NCBI GenBank assembly: GCA_944323745.1 | Contig: CALUTQ010000001.1 | Span: forward strand, 796,863 to 860,862 | DNA length: 64,000 nucleotides | Direction of reading: 5' to 3' | From: Candidatus Avelusimicrobium pullarium | GTDB lineage: Bacteria; Elusimicrobiota; Elusimicrobia; Elusimicrobiales; Elusimicrobiaceae | Shown here: positions 24,152 through 33,800 of the stretch, in pieces | Numbering within the stretch: position 1 is the stretch's first letter | Layout: every line of letters begins with the position of its first letter | Program-made: the position numbers and the translations under genes | Notes under the pieces: generated by a model | Databases searched by the model: none | Seen by the model: the letters and a program-made list of their open reading frames with translations, nothing else | Told to the model about the DNA's origin: nothing

Positions 24152-24238
24152 CGTGCAAGCATTAGCACCTTACCCTCAGGCAGGTTGCTGTGTAGTCATC
24201 GGGCTTGTCCCTCGTACACTCATAATGGATCTGTACGG
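24152..24238 (-). promoter_or_regulatory. SAM-I (S-box) riboswitch aptamer
   Basis: Reading the minus strand, the conserved S-box core is present in order: CATTATGAG, GAGGGACAAGCCCGATGA, GCAACC and AAGGTGCTAAT. P2 closes with GTGTA/TACAC, and P1 can form between CGTACAGAT and GCTTGCACG with mismatches. These match the SAM-I consensus as I know it. SAM binding normally stabilises P1 and the terminator, lowering expression. The genes downstream are the ClpX-like ATPase and its partner, not recognisable methionine genes, which is unusual. Confidence 0.85.
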
Positions 24239-24320
24239 TATTTTTCGGAAGACCCGATTTCCTCTGCCTGGCGCAGCGCCTTTTGCGGCTGCTTGCGTTG
24301 TTTTCCTAGGAATCGGAGAT

Positions 24321-24349
24321 TTTATAGCCAAGCTATAAATCTTCCTCAA
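24321..24349 (-). promoter_or_regulatory. Promoter of the riboswitch/ClpX-like transcript
   Basis: On the minus strand TTGAGG (24349-24344), a 17-base spacer and TATAAA (24326-24321) form a good sigma-70 promoter. The start would fall near 24314, giving a leader of about 75 bases before the SAM aptamer. Confidence 0.65.
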
Positions 24350-24370
24350 AATAACGTTATCGTTTTAAAC

Positions 24371-24403
24371 GGATAAAAACGACATTTAAATGTCTTTTTA
24401 TCC
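24371..24403. promoter_or_regulatory. 33-bp palindrome with a GACA-N6-TGTC core, candidate WYL-regulator operator
   Basis: GACATTTAAATGTC (24381-24394) is a 14-bp perfect palindrome inside longer arms GGATAAAAA and TTTTTATCC. It ends 22 bases upstream of the -35 box of the riboswitch transcript, where an activator or repressor could bind. The same core recurs at 24460, 25361, 62452 and 63539. Confidence 0.65.
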
Positions 24404-24459
24404 TTTCTATACAAAAATTATAGCAAAAATAAGGGGATTTGTCCACCCCCAGGTTATTT

Positions 24460-24480
24460 ACGACATTATTGTGTCTTTTT
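24460..24480. promoter_or_regulatory. GACA-N6-TGTC operator-like site
   Basis: CGACA-TTATTG-TGTC lies in the gap between the WYL gene stop and the 33-bp palindrome. It shares the core and the flanking A/T runs of the palindrome at 24371-24403. Confidence 0.5.
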
Positions 24481-24494
24481 TAGTATTTTTATGC

Positions 24495-25340
24495 TTAAAT
24501 AGTTGTTTCTTTGGGGGGAGTGGCAGGGGAATGACCCTCTGGGGAAAGCGTTGTTTCTTCGGCCGCGTCTGCAGGAAGGGGAGCGGCCGCCTCTTTTTGG
24601 GGAGCAGGGGACGGAACAGGAACGGGCTGTGCGTCGGGTTGTGCCTGGGCTTGCTTGGCCTGCTGCAGCCATTGATGGGCGCATTGCCAAATGTGCCATT
24701 CTGCAAATAAAATAGGACGGAATTGGGCAAAGCCGGTAGCCGTGGAATCATCCTGCCGAAGGGAAAAATGGCCGATATTATCCAAGGCGTAACAGGCGGT
24801 TTCCCGCCCGGGAGTAACGCAGGCCACGTGCCATTTGTCGTACAGGCGCAGCAAAACATAGGGGTAAAGCGTACGGTTTTTTTTAAGGTCTTTGAGATAC
24901 ACCCGCAACGTACAATGGTATTTGATGCATTTTAGCAGCATAATGGCGGTTTCTTGCGTGGCTGCAAAATCGTACTTTGTGGCGCCAAAAACACAATTTT
25001 CAAACGAAGGCGGCAGAAAACGGCGGGCAATTTGCGCGGGAAGGGGGGCAAAATCTTCGCCGATTTGCCGGGCAACGTCGGAAGCCATAATAAACAGGGC
25101 GGCCTGTGCGGCAGAGAGGTTGGCCGCTTCCAAGGAAAACCCCTCAGCCAGTTCATATAGGCTTTGGCGCGGGGAAAGCACCGGAAATTGCGCCTGCTGC
25201 AGCAGCCCCATATCGCGCTGAATCGTGCGTATGGAAACGCCGAAGCGGGTTGCCAAATCGGGCACGGAAACGGGAGCTTTTTGCAAAAGCGTCAAAATGC
25301 GGGCCAGGCGCTTGGTTTTGCTGGTAATTTCCTTGGACAT
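24495..25340 (-). CDS. WYL-type HTH transcriptional regulator
   Basis: A 281-aa protein with an N-terminal DeoR-type winged HTH (VSVPDLATRFGVSIRTIQRD, about 24-43). The WYL-like ligand domain is at about 115-215; the Trp-Tyr-Leu segment is replaced by DKWHVACV. The C-terminal 60 residues are low-complexity, rich in Gln, Pro and Ala, unlike the usual WCX domain. WYL regulators often control defence or DNA-damage genes and sense nucleic acids or nucleotides. A perfect TATAAT six bases before the ATG suggests a leaderless transcript, and a GACA-N6 site 21 bases upstream suggests autoregulation. Confidence 0.8.
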   Translation of the reverse strand: MSKEITSKTKRLARILTLLQKAPVSVPDLATRFGVSIRTIQRDMGLLQQAQFPVLSPRQSLYELAEGFSLEAANLSAAQAALFIMASDVARQIGEDFAPLPAQIARRFLPPSFENCVFGATKYDFAATQETAIMLLKCIKYHCTLRVYLKDLKKNRTLYPYVLLRLYDKWHVACVTPGRETACYALDNIGHFSLRQDDSTATGFAQFRPILFAEWHIWQCAHQWLQQAKQAQAQPDAQPVPVPSPAPQKEAAAPLPADAAEETTLSPEGHSPATPPKETTI

Positions 25341-25360
25341 AATAATATTATAGTAATTTT

Positions 25361-25380
25361 GTCTTTTAAATGTCGTTTTA
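25361..25380. promoter_or_regulatory. Operator-like site in the WYL gene promoter
   Basis: On the minus strand CGACA-TTTAAA-AGAC, which matches the GACA-N6-TGTC core except in the second half-site. It lies just upstream of the TATAAT box (near 25348-25353) of the WYL gene, so binding would overlap the -35 region. Confidence 0.55.
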
Positions 25381-25441
25381 CGGTTATTGAAATAGACAGG
25401 AAACGAGGTGTTTTGCCAAGTATTTGCTAGTCTTGGGGGGA

Positions 25442-26398
25442 CTATTTTAAAGCCATTATTTCAAAAGGGCACAACTTTTCCAATAAAGATTGGCGCAGTC
25501 CTCCGCGCAGCAAAATTCCCGCCAAGAGGCGTTTTGCATCCAGCGCGCCCATTTGGGCGGCCAGCTTTAAATAGCGGGCAAATGTCATTTTATCGTGTTC
25601 GCACAGGCACCAGTCCCGCCAGCCGATACGCAGGCGGTGGAAAGCATTGCAGCAATAGGCCCATTGCATTTTTTTATCGCCGCGGGACATTATGTCTTTA
25701 TGGCACAGATCCAAAGAGATCCATTGCCGCGCCGTAGGACCGGTGGAAAAGGTGCGGCAGTCCTGCCCGGCGTGGATGCGATATTTGATAAACGGGAACT
25801 GCAAAACGGCGGCTTGCCCGTTTTGGCATACGTTGAGCATAAAAGGCACATCGCATACTTTGCCGTAACGGCCGAAATCGGGTGCGGGGGAGGCTTTTAA
25901 AGCGGACGTTTTATAACTGCCGGAGCTGAAGGTAAAAGACCCGCCGATAAAAATATAGGCGGAAAACTGCGCCTGATTAAGCAGGGCCAGCCGCCGGTGG
26001 CAAGAGGGGGAAAAGGGCTCGTCGTTCCAGTCGCCCATAACGGAAAGGGCTACGTTTAAGTCGGGTATTTGATTATAGGCGGCCAGCAGGGTTTCCAGGT
26101 AGGCGGGGTGAATTAAATCGTCGTCGTGGGCCATTACGGTAATGCGGCGGGAAGCGGCTTGCCGGCAATAGGCCACACAGCCGTGTACGTTTAAGGGAGT
26201 GGGCTCCAGCAATGTTTCCACGCCTTTGGCGGCGTAGGCTTTGGCTGTTGCCAGCACATCGGGTGTGGGGGCATTGGCCAAAACAATCAGCCGTGCCCCG
26301 CGGACCGTTTGGTTTAGGTAACAGTCCAACGTTTGGCGCAAAAATGCAGCCCGATTGTGGGCAAAAACAAAAATTTCCACATCTTCGGCTCGGTACAT
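25442..26398 (-). CDS. Family 2 glycosyltransferase
   Basis: A 318-aa GT-A fold transferase. The N-terminal nucleotide-binding half begins EIFVFAHNRAAFLRQTLDCY, and a DXD-type HDDD motif is at residues 91-94, where the divalent metal and sugar nucleotide bind. The C-terminal half carries the acceptor-side region. It is the last gene of the minus-strand polysaccharide cluster and starts nine bases after the msbA-like stop, so it belongs to the same transcript. The donor and acceptor sugars cannot be read from sequence. Confidence 0.85.
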   Translation of the reverse strand: MYRAEDVEIFVFAHNRAAFLRQTLDCYLNQTVRGARLIVLANAPTPDVLATAKAYAAKGVETLLEPTPLNVHGCVAYCRQAASRRITVMAHDDDLIHPAYLETLLAAYNQIPDLNVALSVMGDWNDEPFSPSCHRRLALLNQAQFSAYIFIGGSFTFSSGSYKTSALKASPAPDFGRYGKVCDVPFMLNVCQNGQAAVLQFPFIKYRIHAGQDCRTFSTGPTARQWISLDLCHKDIMSRGDKKMQWAYCCNAFHRLRIGWRDWCLCEHDKMTFARYLKLAAQMGALDAKRLLAGILLRGGLRQSLLEKLCPFEIMALK

Positions 26399-26407
26399 TA
26401 GCCCCTC

Positions 26408-28180
26408 TTACGCTTTGGCTTCTTGTTTTTTAAACTGCATAGAGTACAGATTGTAATAAGCGCCTTGAAGTTTGAGCAGCTCCTCGTGGGTGCCCTGTTC
26501 GGCCACTTTGCCGTCGTTGATGACCACAATTTTGTCAGCATTCTGAATAGTGCTCAGACGGTGGGCAATAACAATAACGGTACGGTTTTTCATCAGGTTG
26601 TCCAGGGCTTCCTGCACGACCCGTTCCGACTTATTGTCCAACGCGCTGGTGGCTTCGTCCAAAATAACGATGGGCGCGTTTTTGACAAAGGCCCGCGCGA
26701 TGGCCAAGCGTTGCTTTTGGCCGCCGGAAAGCAAAATGCCGCGTTCGCCGATTTGGGTATCCAGTTTTTGCGGCAGGCCTTTCACAAAATCTTCCAAACA
26801 GGAATTTTTGAGCGCCAGCCATATTTCTTCTTCGGTGGCGTGTTCGTTGCCCAGCAAAACGTTTTCGCGCACGGTGCCCGAAAAAAGGAAGTTATCCTGA
26901 AACACCATCGCAATATGTTTGCGCAGCGATTTTTGCGAAAAGTTTTTTATGTCCGTCCCGTCAATTTTAATAGCGCCCTTTTTTATGTCGTACAAGCGGG
27001 GCAAAAGGGCGGATATGGTCGTCTTGCCGCCGCCGGAGTTGCCGACCAGGGCCAGCGTGTGGCCGACGGGAATTTCCAAATTAATGTCGTGCAGCACTTC
27101 CCGCCCGCGCGTGTATTCAAAGCAAACGTGTTCAAACGTGATATTGTGTTTTATTTCCGTCAGCTCTTTGGGGGCGGGAACGTCTTTAACCGTAGGCTGC
27201 AAGTCCAAAATATCAAAAATACGGTCTATGGCTAAAAAAGATTGCTGCATAGAAATGTAGTTGTTGCCTACCGATTTAAGCGGCGTATACAGCATCATCA
27301 GCGCGGCGATGAAGGCCACAAAGTTGCCGCTGGTAATGGTGCCGCTGACAATCAGATAGCTGCCGCAGCCGATGACCAACGCCACCCCGATGGACATAAT
27401 AACGTGCATCAGGGGGGAAAGCCAGTTGGTGCCTTTAATCATCTTCATCGCCAGTGAAAAACGCATATCGGTTACTTCGTGGAAGCGGTTCTTAAATTCG
27501 TTTTCCAAGGTAAAGGAACGAATGGTTTTGTTGCCGGCAAAGGTTTCGTTGTAAATGGTCATTACGTACGAAAGATTGCCCACGGTTTTGGTCATAATCT
27601 CTTTCATTTTTTTACGCACGACGGCCATAGGATAAATGAAAAAGATTAAAACCGCAATAGCAATAAAGGCCAGCTGCCAAGCGTTATAAAACAGCACAAA
27701 TACCAACGATATGGAAGAAAATGTTTTAGACAAAAACTGTTTTAAATTGTCTATCAAACCGGTGGAGGCGGTTTCGGCATCGTTGGAATAACGCATTAAA
27801 ATGGTGCCGGAATTGTTGCGGTCAAAATAAGAGGAGTCCATAGACAGCAGCTTATCGTAAAGTTTACGTTTGACACTAATGGTAATTTTATTGGCTACCC
27901 ACGTGTTAAAATAGTTGGAGGCGTAAATAAGAGCGCCCTGTACGACCGTAAACCCGACAATTAAAAACGGAATCAAGGAGGAAAAGTGCGGCTGTTTATC
28001 CACCATTACTTTATCCATAAACGGCTTTAAAAACATAGCCACAACCCCGTCCAGCGCACCCACGGGCACCGTTAACGCCACCCCCAAACAGGCACGGAAC
28101 CAATAAGGTTTCACATACGGCCACATCCGCAGAAAATTTTTAACCAGTGCGTTTTGCTTGATGATTTCTTTATATTGCAT
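26408..28180 (-). CDS. msbA: MsbA-like ABC exporter (lipid or glycolipid flippase)
   Basis: A 590-aa half-transporter with an N-terminal six-helix membrane domain (about 20-320) fused to an ATPase domain: Walker A GNSGGGKTT near 380, signature LLSGGQKQRLAIARA near 485-499, Walker B VILDEATSALD, and the H-loop VIVIAHRLST. It works as a homodimer that flips lipid-linked substrates across the inner membrane. In this glycan cluster it may export lipid A-core or a lipid-linked oligosaccharide. All ATPase motifs are intact. It lies between ugd and a GT2 gene with gaps of 30 and 9 bases. Confidence 0.9.
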   Translation of the reverse strand: MQYKEIIKQNALVKNFLRMWPYVKPYWFRACLGVALTVPVGALDGVVAMFLKPFMDKVMVDKQPHFSSLIPFLIVGFTVVQGALIYASNYFNTWVANKITISVKRKLYDKLLSMDSSYFDRNNSGTILMRYSNDAETASTGLIDNLKQFLSKTFSSISLVFVLFYNAWQLAFIAIAVLIFFIYPMAVVRKKMKEIMTKTVGNLSYVMTIYNETFAGNKTIRSFTLENEFKNRFHEVTDMRFSLAMKMIKGTNWLSPLMHVIMSIGVALVIGCGSYLIVSGTITSGNFVAFIAALMMLYTPLKSVGNNYISMQQSFLAIDRIFDILDLQPTVKDVPAPKELTEIKHNITFEHVCFEYTRGREVLHDINLEIPVGHTLALVGNSGGGKTTISALLPRLYDIKKGAIKIDGTDIKNFSQKSLRKHIAMVFQDNFLFSGTVRENVLLGNEHATEEEIWLALKNSCLEDFVKGLPQKLDTQIGERGILLSGGQKQRLAIARAFVKNAPIVILDEATSALDNKSERVVQEALDNLMKNRTVIVIAHRLSTIQNADKIVVINDGKVAEQGTHEELLKLQGAYYNLYSMQFKKQEAKA

Positions 28181-28210
28181 AGATAAATTAAGCGTAAATA
28201 ATAAAATTTG

Positions 28211-29518
28211 CTAGGCGCATTTCCTGCCGATACAGTAATATTTAAATTTCTGTTTTTGGGCATCTTCACAGGAAAGCATATTGCGCAAATCAAATATAAT
28301 CTTTTGTTTCATTCTTTTTTCCAGTTCGGAAAAATTCGGGCTGGAAAATTCCGGCCATTCCGTTAGAATAACTAAGGCATTGGCGTCGGTAACCGCGTCA
28401 TACATCGTCGGTGCATATTTAATTTGATTGCCTAAAAGCTGTTTGGCCGTTGGCATTGCTTTGGGGTCATAGGCGGTAACGGAAATATGCTTATCCAGCA
28501 GTTCTTTTATTACGTCTATGGCCGGGCTTTGGCGGCAGTCATCCGTTCCGTTTTTGAAAGCAAGCCCCCATACGGCCACTTTTGGTTTTTCTTCTTTTTT
28601 CAAAATTTGATAAATTTTGTCCGCCAATTCTTTTTTTCTTTTTTTATTGCCGGCGATGGTGGTTTCTATTAATTCCAGACACACGTTGTATTTGCGGGCC
28701 ATTTGCGCCATTGCCATTGTGTCTTTGGGAAAGCAGCTGCCGCCAAAGCCGATGCCCGCGTTCAGAAAGCCTTTCCCGATGCGTTTGTCCATTCCCATCC
28801 CTTTGGCCACTTCGGCCACATTGGCACCTGATTTTTCGCAAAAGTTGGCAATTTCATTAATATAATGAATTTTCATCGCCAAAAAGGCATTGGAGGCATA
28901 TTTAATTGCTTCGCTGGACTTGCGCGAAACGACCAGCAACGGGGTTTTTTCTTTAAAAGGCTCGTAAAGTTTATTGATAAGCGCGATGGCTTTTTTGGAA
29001 TTTGTGCCCACGATAATACGGTCCGGGTTGAAAAAATCTTGCAAAGCAAAGCCTTCTCTCAAAAACTCCGGCAGGGAGATGACGTCAAAATCCGCTTGCG
29101 GATTTTTTGAAGCAATTATTTTTTCTACGGCGTCCCCTGTGCCTACCGGAACCGTAGATTTGTTTGCAATGACGGTATAGTCCGTTAAATAGGCGGCCAA
29201 TTCCTCCGCGGCGGCATAGATATACTGCAAGTCCGCCTCTTGGGTAACCGGGTCGGGCGGGGTGCCTACTGCCAAAATGACGAGGTCGGCTTTTGGCACG
29301 GCCTGCTTCATAGAGGTGGTAAAGTGCAGGCGACCTTGTTTGGTGTTTGTTTTAAACAAGTCTTCCAAGCCGTTTTCATAAAGGGTAAGTTTGTCTTTGT
29401 TTAAAGCGTCAATTTTTTCTTTGTTTTTGTCTACACATACGACGGTGTGCCCCAGTTCCGCAAAACCGACCCCGCTGGGCAAACCGACATAACCTGTGCC
29501 AATAATTGTTATGTTCAT
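28211..29518 (-). CDS. ugd: UDP-glucose 6-dehydrogenase family enzyme
   Basis: A 435-aa NAD-dependent nucleotide-sugar dehydrogenase that oxidises UDP-glucose to UDP-glucuronate in two steps. The N-terminal Rossmann motif is GTGYVGL (7-13). The catalytic cysteine is C262 in GFGGSCFPKD, with the associated lysine K220-region helix (AFLAMKIHYINEIANF). The C-terminal UDP-binding domain contains the WGLAFKNGTDD motif. UDP-mannose- or UDP-ManNAc-type dehydrogenases look similar, but the closest match by motif is Ugd/TuaD. It would supply an acidic sugar for the surface polysaccharide made by the neighbouring transferases. Confidence 0.88.
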   Translation of the reverse strand: MNITIIGTGYVGLPSGVGFAELGHTVVCVDKNKEKIDALNKDKLTLYENGLEDLFKTNTKQGRLHFTTSMKQAVPKADLVILAVGTPPDPVTQEADLQYIYAAAEELAAYLTDYTVIANKSTVPVGTGDAVEKIIASKNPQADFDVISLPEFLREGFALQDFFNPDRIIVGTNSKKAIALINKLYEPFKEKTPLLVVSRKSSEAIKYASNAFLAMKIHYINEIANFCEKSGANVAEVAKGMGMDKRIGKGFLNAGIGFGGSCFPKDTMAMAQMARKYNVCLELIETTIAGNKKRKKELADKIYQILKKEEKPKVAVWGLAFKNGTDDCRQSPAIDVIKELLDKHISVTAYDPKAMPTAKQLLGNQIKYAPTMYDAVTDANALVILTEWPEFSSPNFSELEKRMKQKIIFDLRNMLSCEDAQKQKFKYYCIGRKCA

Positions 29519-29551
29519 TTTTTGTTTTCCTTATGCCTTGCTTTTCAATAT

Positions 29552-30802
29552 TTACAATACTCTTGCTATAATTGATTTCAAATAAGCCTCATCCGTGCAT
29601 TCCGAGATGTTTTGGTTCCCGCCCTTAACTTCATTTACGTATTTCCCAGGGATCAGTATTTTTTCTGTAGCTCCCCGGAGTTTCCATTCATAGCAAATAT
29701 CAATGTGTCCGACATCCAGCGCTCTATATCCGGCCAGGCATAAATCATATGCTAATACGGTTGCCGTGGGCCCCAGGGCTAATAAAAATAAACTTTCTTT
29801 AGAAGATTTCAGACATTCCGCTAAAATTTTATCATAATGATCAAAAGCGTTTTCCGAGGGGCACAAAATGCGATGTAGTGTTTTTACGTTGTTAAATAGA
29901 TCATTACCAACACCCATTCGAGATTGCTCTCCTTCTACGATAACAACATCTTTGCCCTTCCAAATTTTTTTCATCAGAGGAACATTGTCTGCATTGCGAG
30001 TGATATTTGTATCACCAAAAGTCTGATTTTGTTTGATATGGGCAGTCAAATCAAATAATATTTCCGATACGCAATGTTCCCAAAAATCATTTCTGGTTTG
30101 GTGAGGGTCAAAAGCCCCCGCCAAGCATACAAGAAGTTTTTCATTTGACGAAGAAACAATATCCAATAGTCTATGTGCTAATTTTTCGTTATATCTTTGA
30201 AAACCGGCATTAAACCCTTTCAGCAGCATCCAGCGGACTTCTCCATCCCCAAATCTGGCTATAGATAAGTTTTTATTGGTTATTGCTTCAATAGTGTCTT
30301 TTTGGGACAGAATATGGATATTTTTCAGGTCCCAAAACATTTTTCCCAAAGTATATTTTAGGGTATTTATATCTTTTCGTAAAAGGTCAACTTGCAACAT
30401 AACCTCTTGCTGATTTGTTACGTAGGCATAGTTGATTTTTATTTCTTCGTCTTTTTTGACCAAATAAAGCAAATTGTAGCTTTTGTTATGCCATACTCTG
30501 GTTGGAGCCGGAAGGATATTTTTGCCGTTAACACGAAAATGAATAAACGTGCACCATTTTTCAATAAACTGTTTGTCAGGAGTACGTCTGTCAATTCCCT
30601 TTAAATTAAAGTTAATTTGCATATCTTCACAGGCTTTTAATACAAACGATCCTTCTTCCGGCAATTCGTCAAAAAAAACTCCAGATTTATCTTTATACCA
30701 AGTTATAGGTTTTATTTTTAAATTATTATTGTTTTCGGCAATTTGAAAATTAAGGAGACTTCCTGTATTGGTAATATCTATTCGTCCCACATTCTCTTTC
30801 AT
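29552..30802 (-). CDS. GT-D fold glycosyltransferase with N-terminal beta-rich domain
   Basis: A 416-aa protein from an ATG at 30802 (AAAGGTG ribosome binding site). The C-terminal two thirds match the GT-D (DUF1792) family, seen in streptococcal adhesin glycosylation: SIARFGDGE near 180 is the nucleotide-sugar site, and LLALGPTATVLAYDL plus GHIDICYEW follow. The N-terminal 140 residues are beta-rich and resemble a segment of the giant transferase upstream (ILPAPTRVWHNKSY here versus ILSAPVATWHDRPF there), so both may carry a carbohydrate-binding-like module. The gene follows the giant gene by ten bases. Confidence 0.8.
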   Translation of the reverse strand: MKENVGRIDITNTGSLLNFQIAENNNNLKIKPITWYKDKSGVFFDELPEEGSFVLKACEDMQINFNLKGIDRRTPDKQFIEKWCTFIHFRVNGKNILPAPTRVWHNKSYNLLYLVKKDEEIKINYAYVTNQQEVMLQVDLLRKDINTLKYTLGKMFWDLKNIHILSQKDTIEAITNKNLSIARFGDGEVRWMLLKGFNAGFQRYNEKLAHRLLDIVSSSNEKLLVCLAGAFDPHQTRNDFWEHCVSEILFDLTAHIKQNQTFGDTNITRNADNVPLMKKIWKGKDVVIVEGEQSRMGVGNDLFNNVKTLHRILCPSENAFDHYDKILAECLKSSKESLFLLALGPTATVLAYDLCLAGYRALDVGHIDICYEWKLRGATEKILIPGKYVNEVKGGNQNISECTDEAYLKSIIARVL

Positions 30803-30812
30803 AAATTCACCT

Positions 30813-33800
30813 TTATAAATACTGCACAAATTCCCAAGATTTGCTGAAAATAAGAAATTGCGACTTTAAAGCATCCCGCTGCTGCGTGCCAAAGGCAATT
30901 CCTTGGGCGGACAGTTTGGCTTTCGTTTGGGCAATTGTATTTTGCTCTCCGGCCCGTCCGGCATCGTCAAAGATAATAATAAAATCTTCGGCTAAATTCT
31001 GCGGAATTAAGTCAATGATGTTAGAGCGGGGGAAATTCTTCCCTCCTCCGACAGGCCCGTCCACGATAATTAAATTATATTTAATATTGCCGGTTACCTG
31101 CGCCAGATTTTTGTATTTATCATTTTGCTTGCCTTCATAGTCAAAATATTCCAAGGCCAGATGATGCACTTTTATATTGTCTGACGGGGGCAGTTGCGGT
31201 GCATAAATGGAAATCCAGTCCTGGTTGTGTTCGCACACATCCAGCGTTGCGGATGGGTTTTTATAGGCTATGTACTGGGAAGTTAAACGGGTAGTTTGGC
31301 CTAAGCCCATTTCCAGAATATGCAGGGGGGACAAGTTGTCCAAAATGCGAAATAGCGTATAGATAAAGCTATAATTGGCCGCCCAGCCGTATAAAGACAG
31401 GGTTTTATCCTTCAGCCAAGGCGTATTTTGCGTACTGTCGTGCAGTAAGTCTGCAAAATTTAACTCATTGTACTGCTGAAGTGTTTTGCTTTGAATGGCC
31501 CGCAAGTGCTTTTTTATGGTCTCTTGTTCATTTTGATTGTTTTTCTGCATCGTTTCCAGCAAGCTGGTGAGCTGTGCGGCATTTGCCGACGATTTTTCCT
31601 GCTGTTGCTCTACTCCCTTGGCCACAGTATTTATCAGCTTTTCTTGGGCTTGGGCGGAGTTTGTTATTTGAGCTCCCAGCTGTTGGGTATTTTGCCGCAA
31701 ATATTCGGTTTTTGCCGCGTCCATATCCTTTAATTCCTGCAGAACTTCTTGCTCGGCAAGTAATGCCTGCTGTATTTCGGCCAGTTGTTGGTTTTGCAGG
31801 TGGACGGCGGCGTGCATTTGGTCGGCCAATTTGGCAGCGGTTTGCTGTAAATTGTCGGTTGAAGCGGCATCCATATCCTTTAATTCCTGCAGAACTTCTT
31901 GCTCGGCAAGCAAGGACTGTTGTATTTCGGTCAATTGTTTGTTTTGCAGGTGGACGGCGGCGTGCATTTGGTCGGCCAATTTGGCAGCGGTTTGCTGTAA
32001 ATTGTCGGTTGAAGCAGCATCCATATCCTTTAATTCCTGCAGAGCTTCTTGCTCAGCAAGCAAGGACTGGTGTATTTCGGCCAGTTGTTGGTTTTGCAGG
32101 TGGACGGCGGCGTGCATTTGGTCGGCCAATTTGGCAGCGGTTTGTTGTAAATTGTCGGTTGAAGCGGTATCCATATCCTTTAATTCCTGCAGAGCTTCTT
32201 GCTCAGCAAGCAAGGACTGGTATATTTCGGCCAGTTGTTGGTTCTGCCGTTGGGCGGCTGACTTTATGTGTTGGGCCAATTCTTCGGCCGTTTTATGCAA
32301 CTGTTTGTTTTTTACGACGTCCAGATTCTTTAAATACTGCAAATCTGTCTGTGTGGTGGAAACAAATTTGGCCAGCGAAGTCTCTATTTCTTGATGATGT
32401 TTGCGCTGTCTCTTGATTTCTATAGACACAATGGCTGCCAGACGGTTTACTTTGCGTTCTGTTACAAGCTGGGACAGAAGCGTTTCCTGCGCATTTGCAA
32501 GCTGTTTGTTTAAGGTAGGAAATGTTTCATATGTTTGCTTAAGCCACATCTTGGCTTGTTGCATTTCCCTGTTCAGCGTATTTACCTGTTGGGCCAAGGC
32601 CACATTTTGCTGTTCCAGTTTGTCGTTGCGGCGCGTTGCGGCAGTAACCGCTTGCAAAAGAGCTTGCTGGTGTTGCTGTAACGTTTGCAATAATTCTTTT
32701 TGTTTGTTGGTATGAGTAAACTTTAACCCCAACACGTAGATGATTGTTTTGGCCCCCATTCGGGTAATGCTACACAAGCGGGAAGGCTTTTTTGTTTCAG
32801 GCTTTATAAATCTGGAACAAGTTTTAAGAATGTATGTAATATGTCGTTTGATATATTCGTTATTTGGAAATAACTTGAATATAATGTCTGTCAACTCGGC
32901 CTGAGAATATTTATGCGGCTGTTGTTCTATTTCTACCCGCACAATCTGGCCGTCTTTAACAGGCATTTCGTAACGGAAAGGCCTGTCGTGCCAAGTCGCA
33001 ACGGGGGCGGATAGAATTTCTTTACCGTCAATTTTAATAGATTTATAGTCTGCCCAAATCGGTATACGCGTTTGGCCAAACCGTTTATCTTGTCCTCTAA
33101 AAACAAAGGATAATTTCCCGCTGCCCGTCATCTTGATTCTTAAAATCTGTCGTAATGCAGAGGCTTCCACTACCTGTCCGACTCCTTTCGAATCAGTAAA
33201 CCAATCGGGCGTGGTGATTTTAACTTGTTTCCCGATAATATCCATAGTATTATGGAAACCAATGTTTCTAATATCAACCCGGAACATTTGCAATATGCGT
33301 ACTAGATGTATAAGGAGTATTTCCCTGTATTTTTTTCTTAAAATCATTCGTTTGACTAAATTGACGGGAAATTTTATATAAGAAAGGTATAATAGTTTTG
33401 TTTTCTCACGCTTCAATATAGAAAGTATTTGTGGATATTGTTTTAACAATGCTTCTATTTGCACATCATTATGATTATCATCTACGTTTGTTTTCCATAG
33501 GGCACAATCCTGTGTGCCTTCTATCACACGCGGAGACAAATTGCCGTGCTGTATTAAGTAAATTTTAGTCCCATTTAAAATTGCTTGTGCCCAAAACCAA
33601 ATATCGTCGCCGTTAGGACAGAGAGATAAAAATTTAACCTCATCAAAAATGTCTTTGGATAAGCAATGCGGCGGATATAATACTCCGCCTAACCCCGTAA
33701 AGAACACTAAAAAACTATTGTTGACTATCGGCTGTAAAGACCGGTTAAATAACTTCCACGATTTATAATTCGCGATTTTTCCATTAGTGAGCGTAATAAT

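Noticed and set aside
23920-24168. 82-codon minus-strand frame across the riboswitch terminators
   Set aside because: It runs through two terminator hairpins and part of the SAM aptamer, so it is much more likely a chance frame in the leader RNA.
24495-24710. Frameshift at the end of the WYL regulator
   Set aside because: The Gln/Pro/Ala-rich tail is odd compared with a WCX domain, but the frame stays open with similar codon use and I see no clear WCX sequence in another frame.
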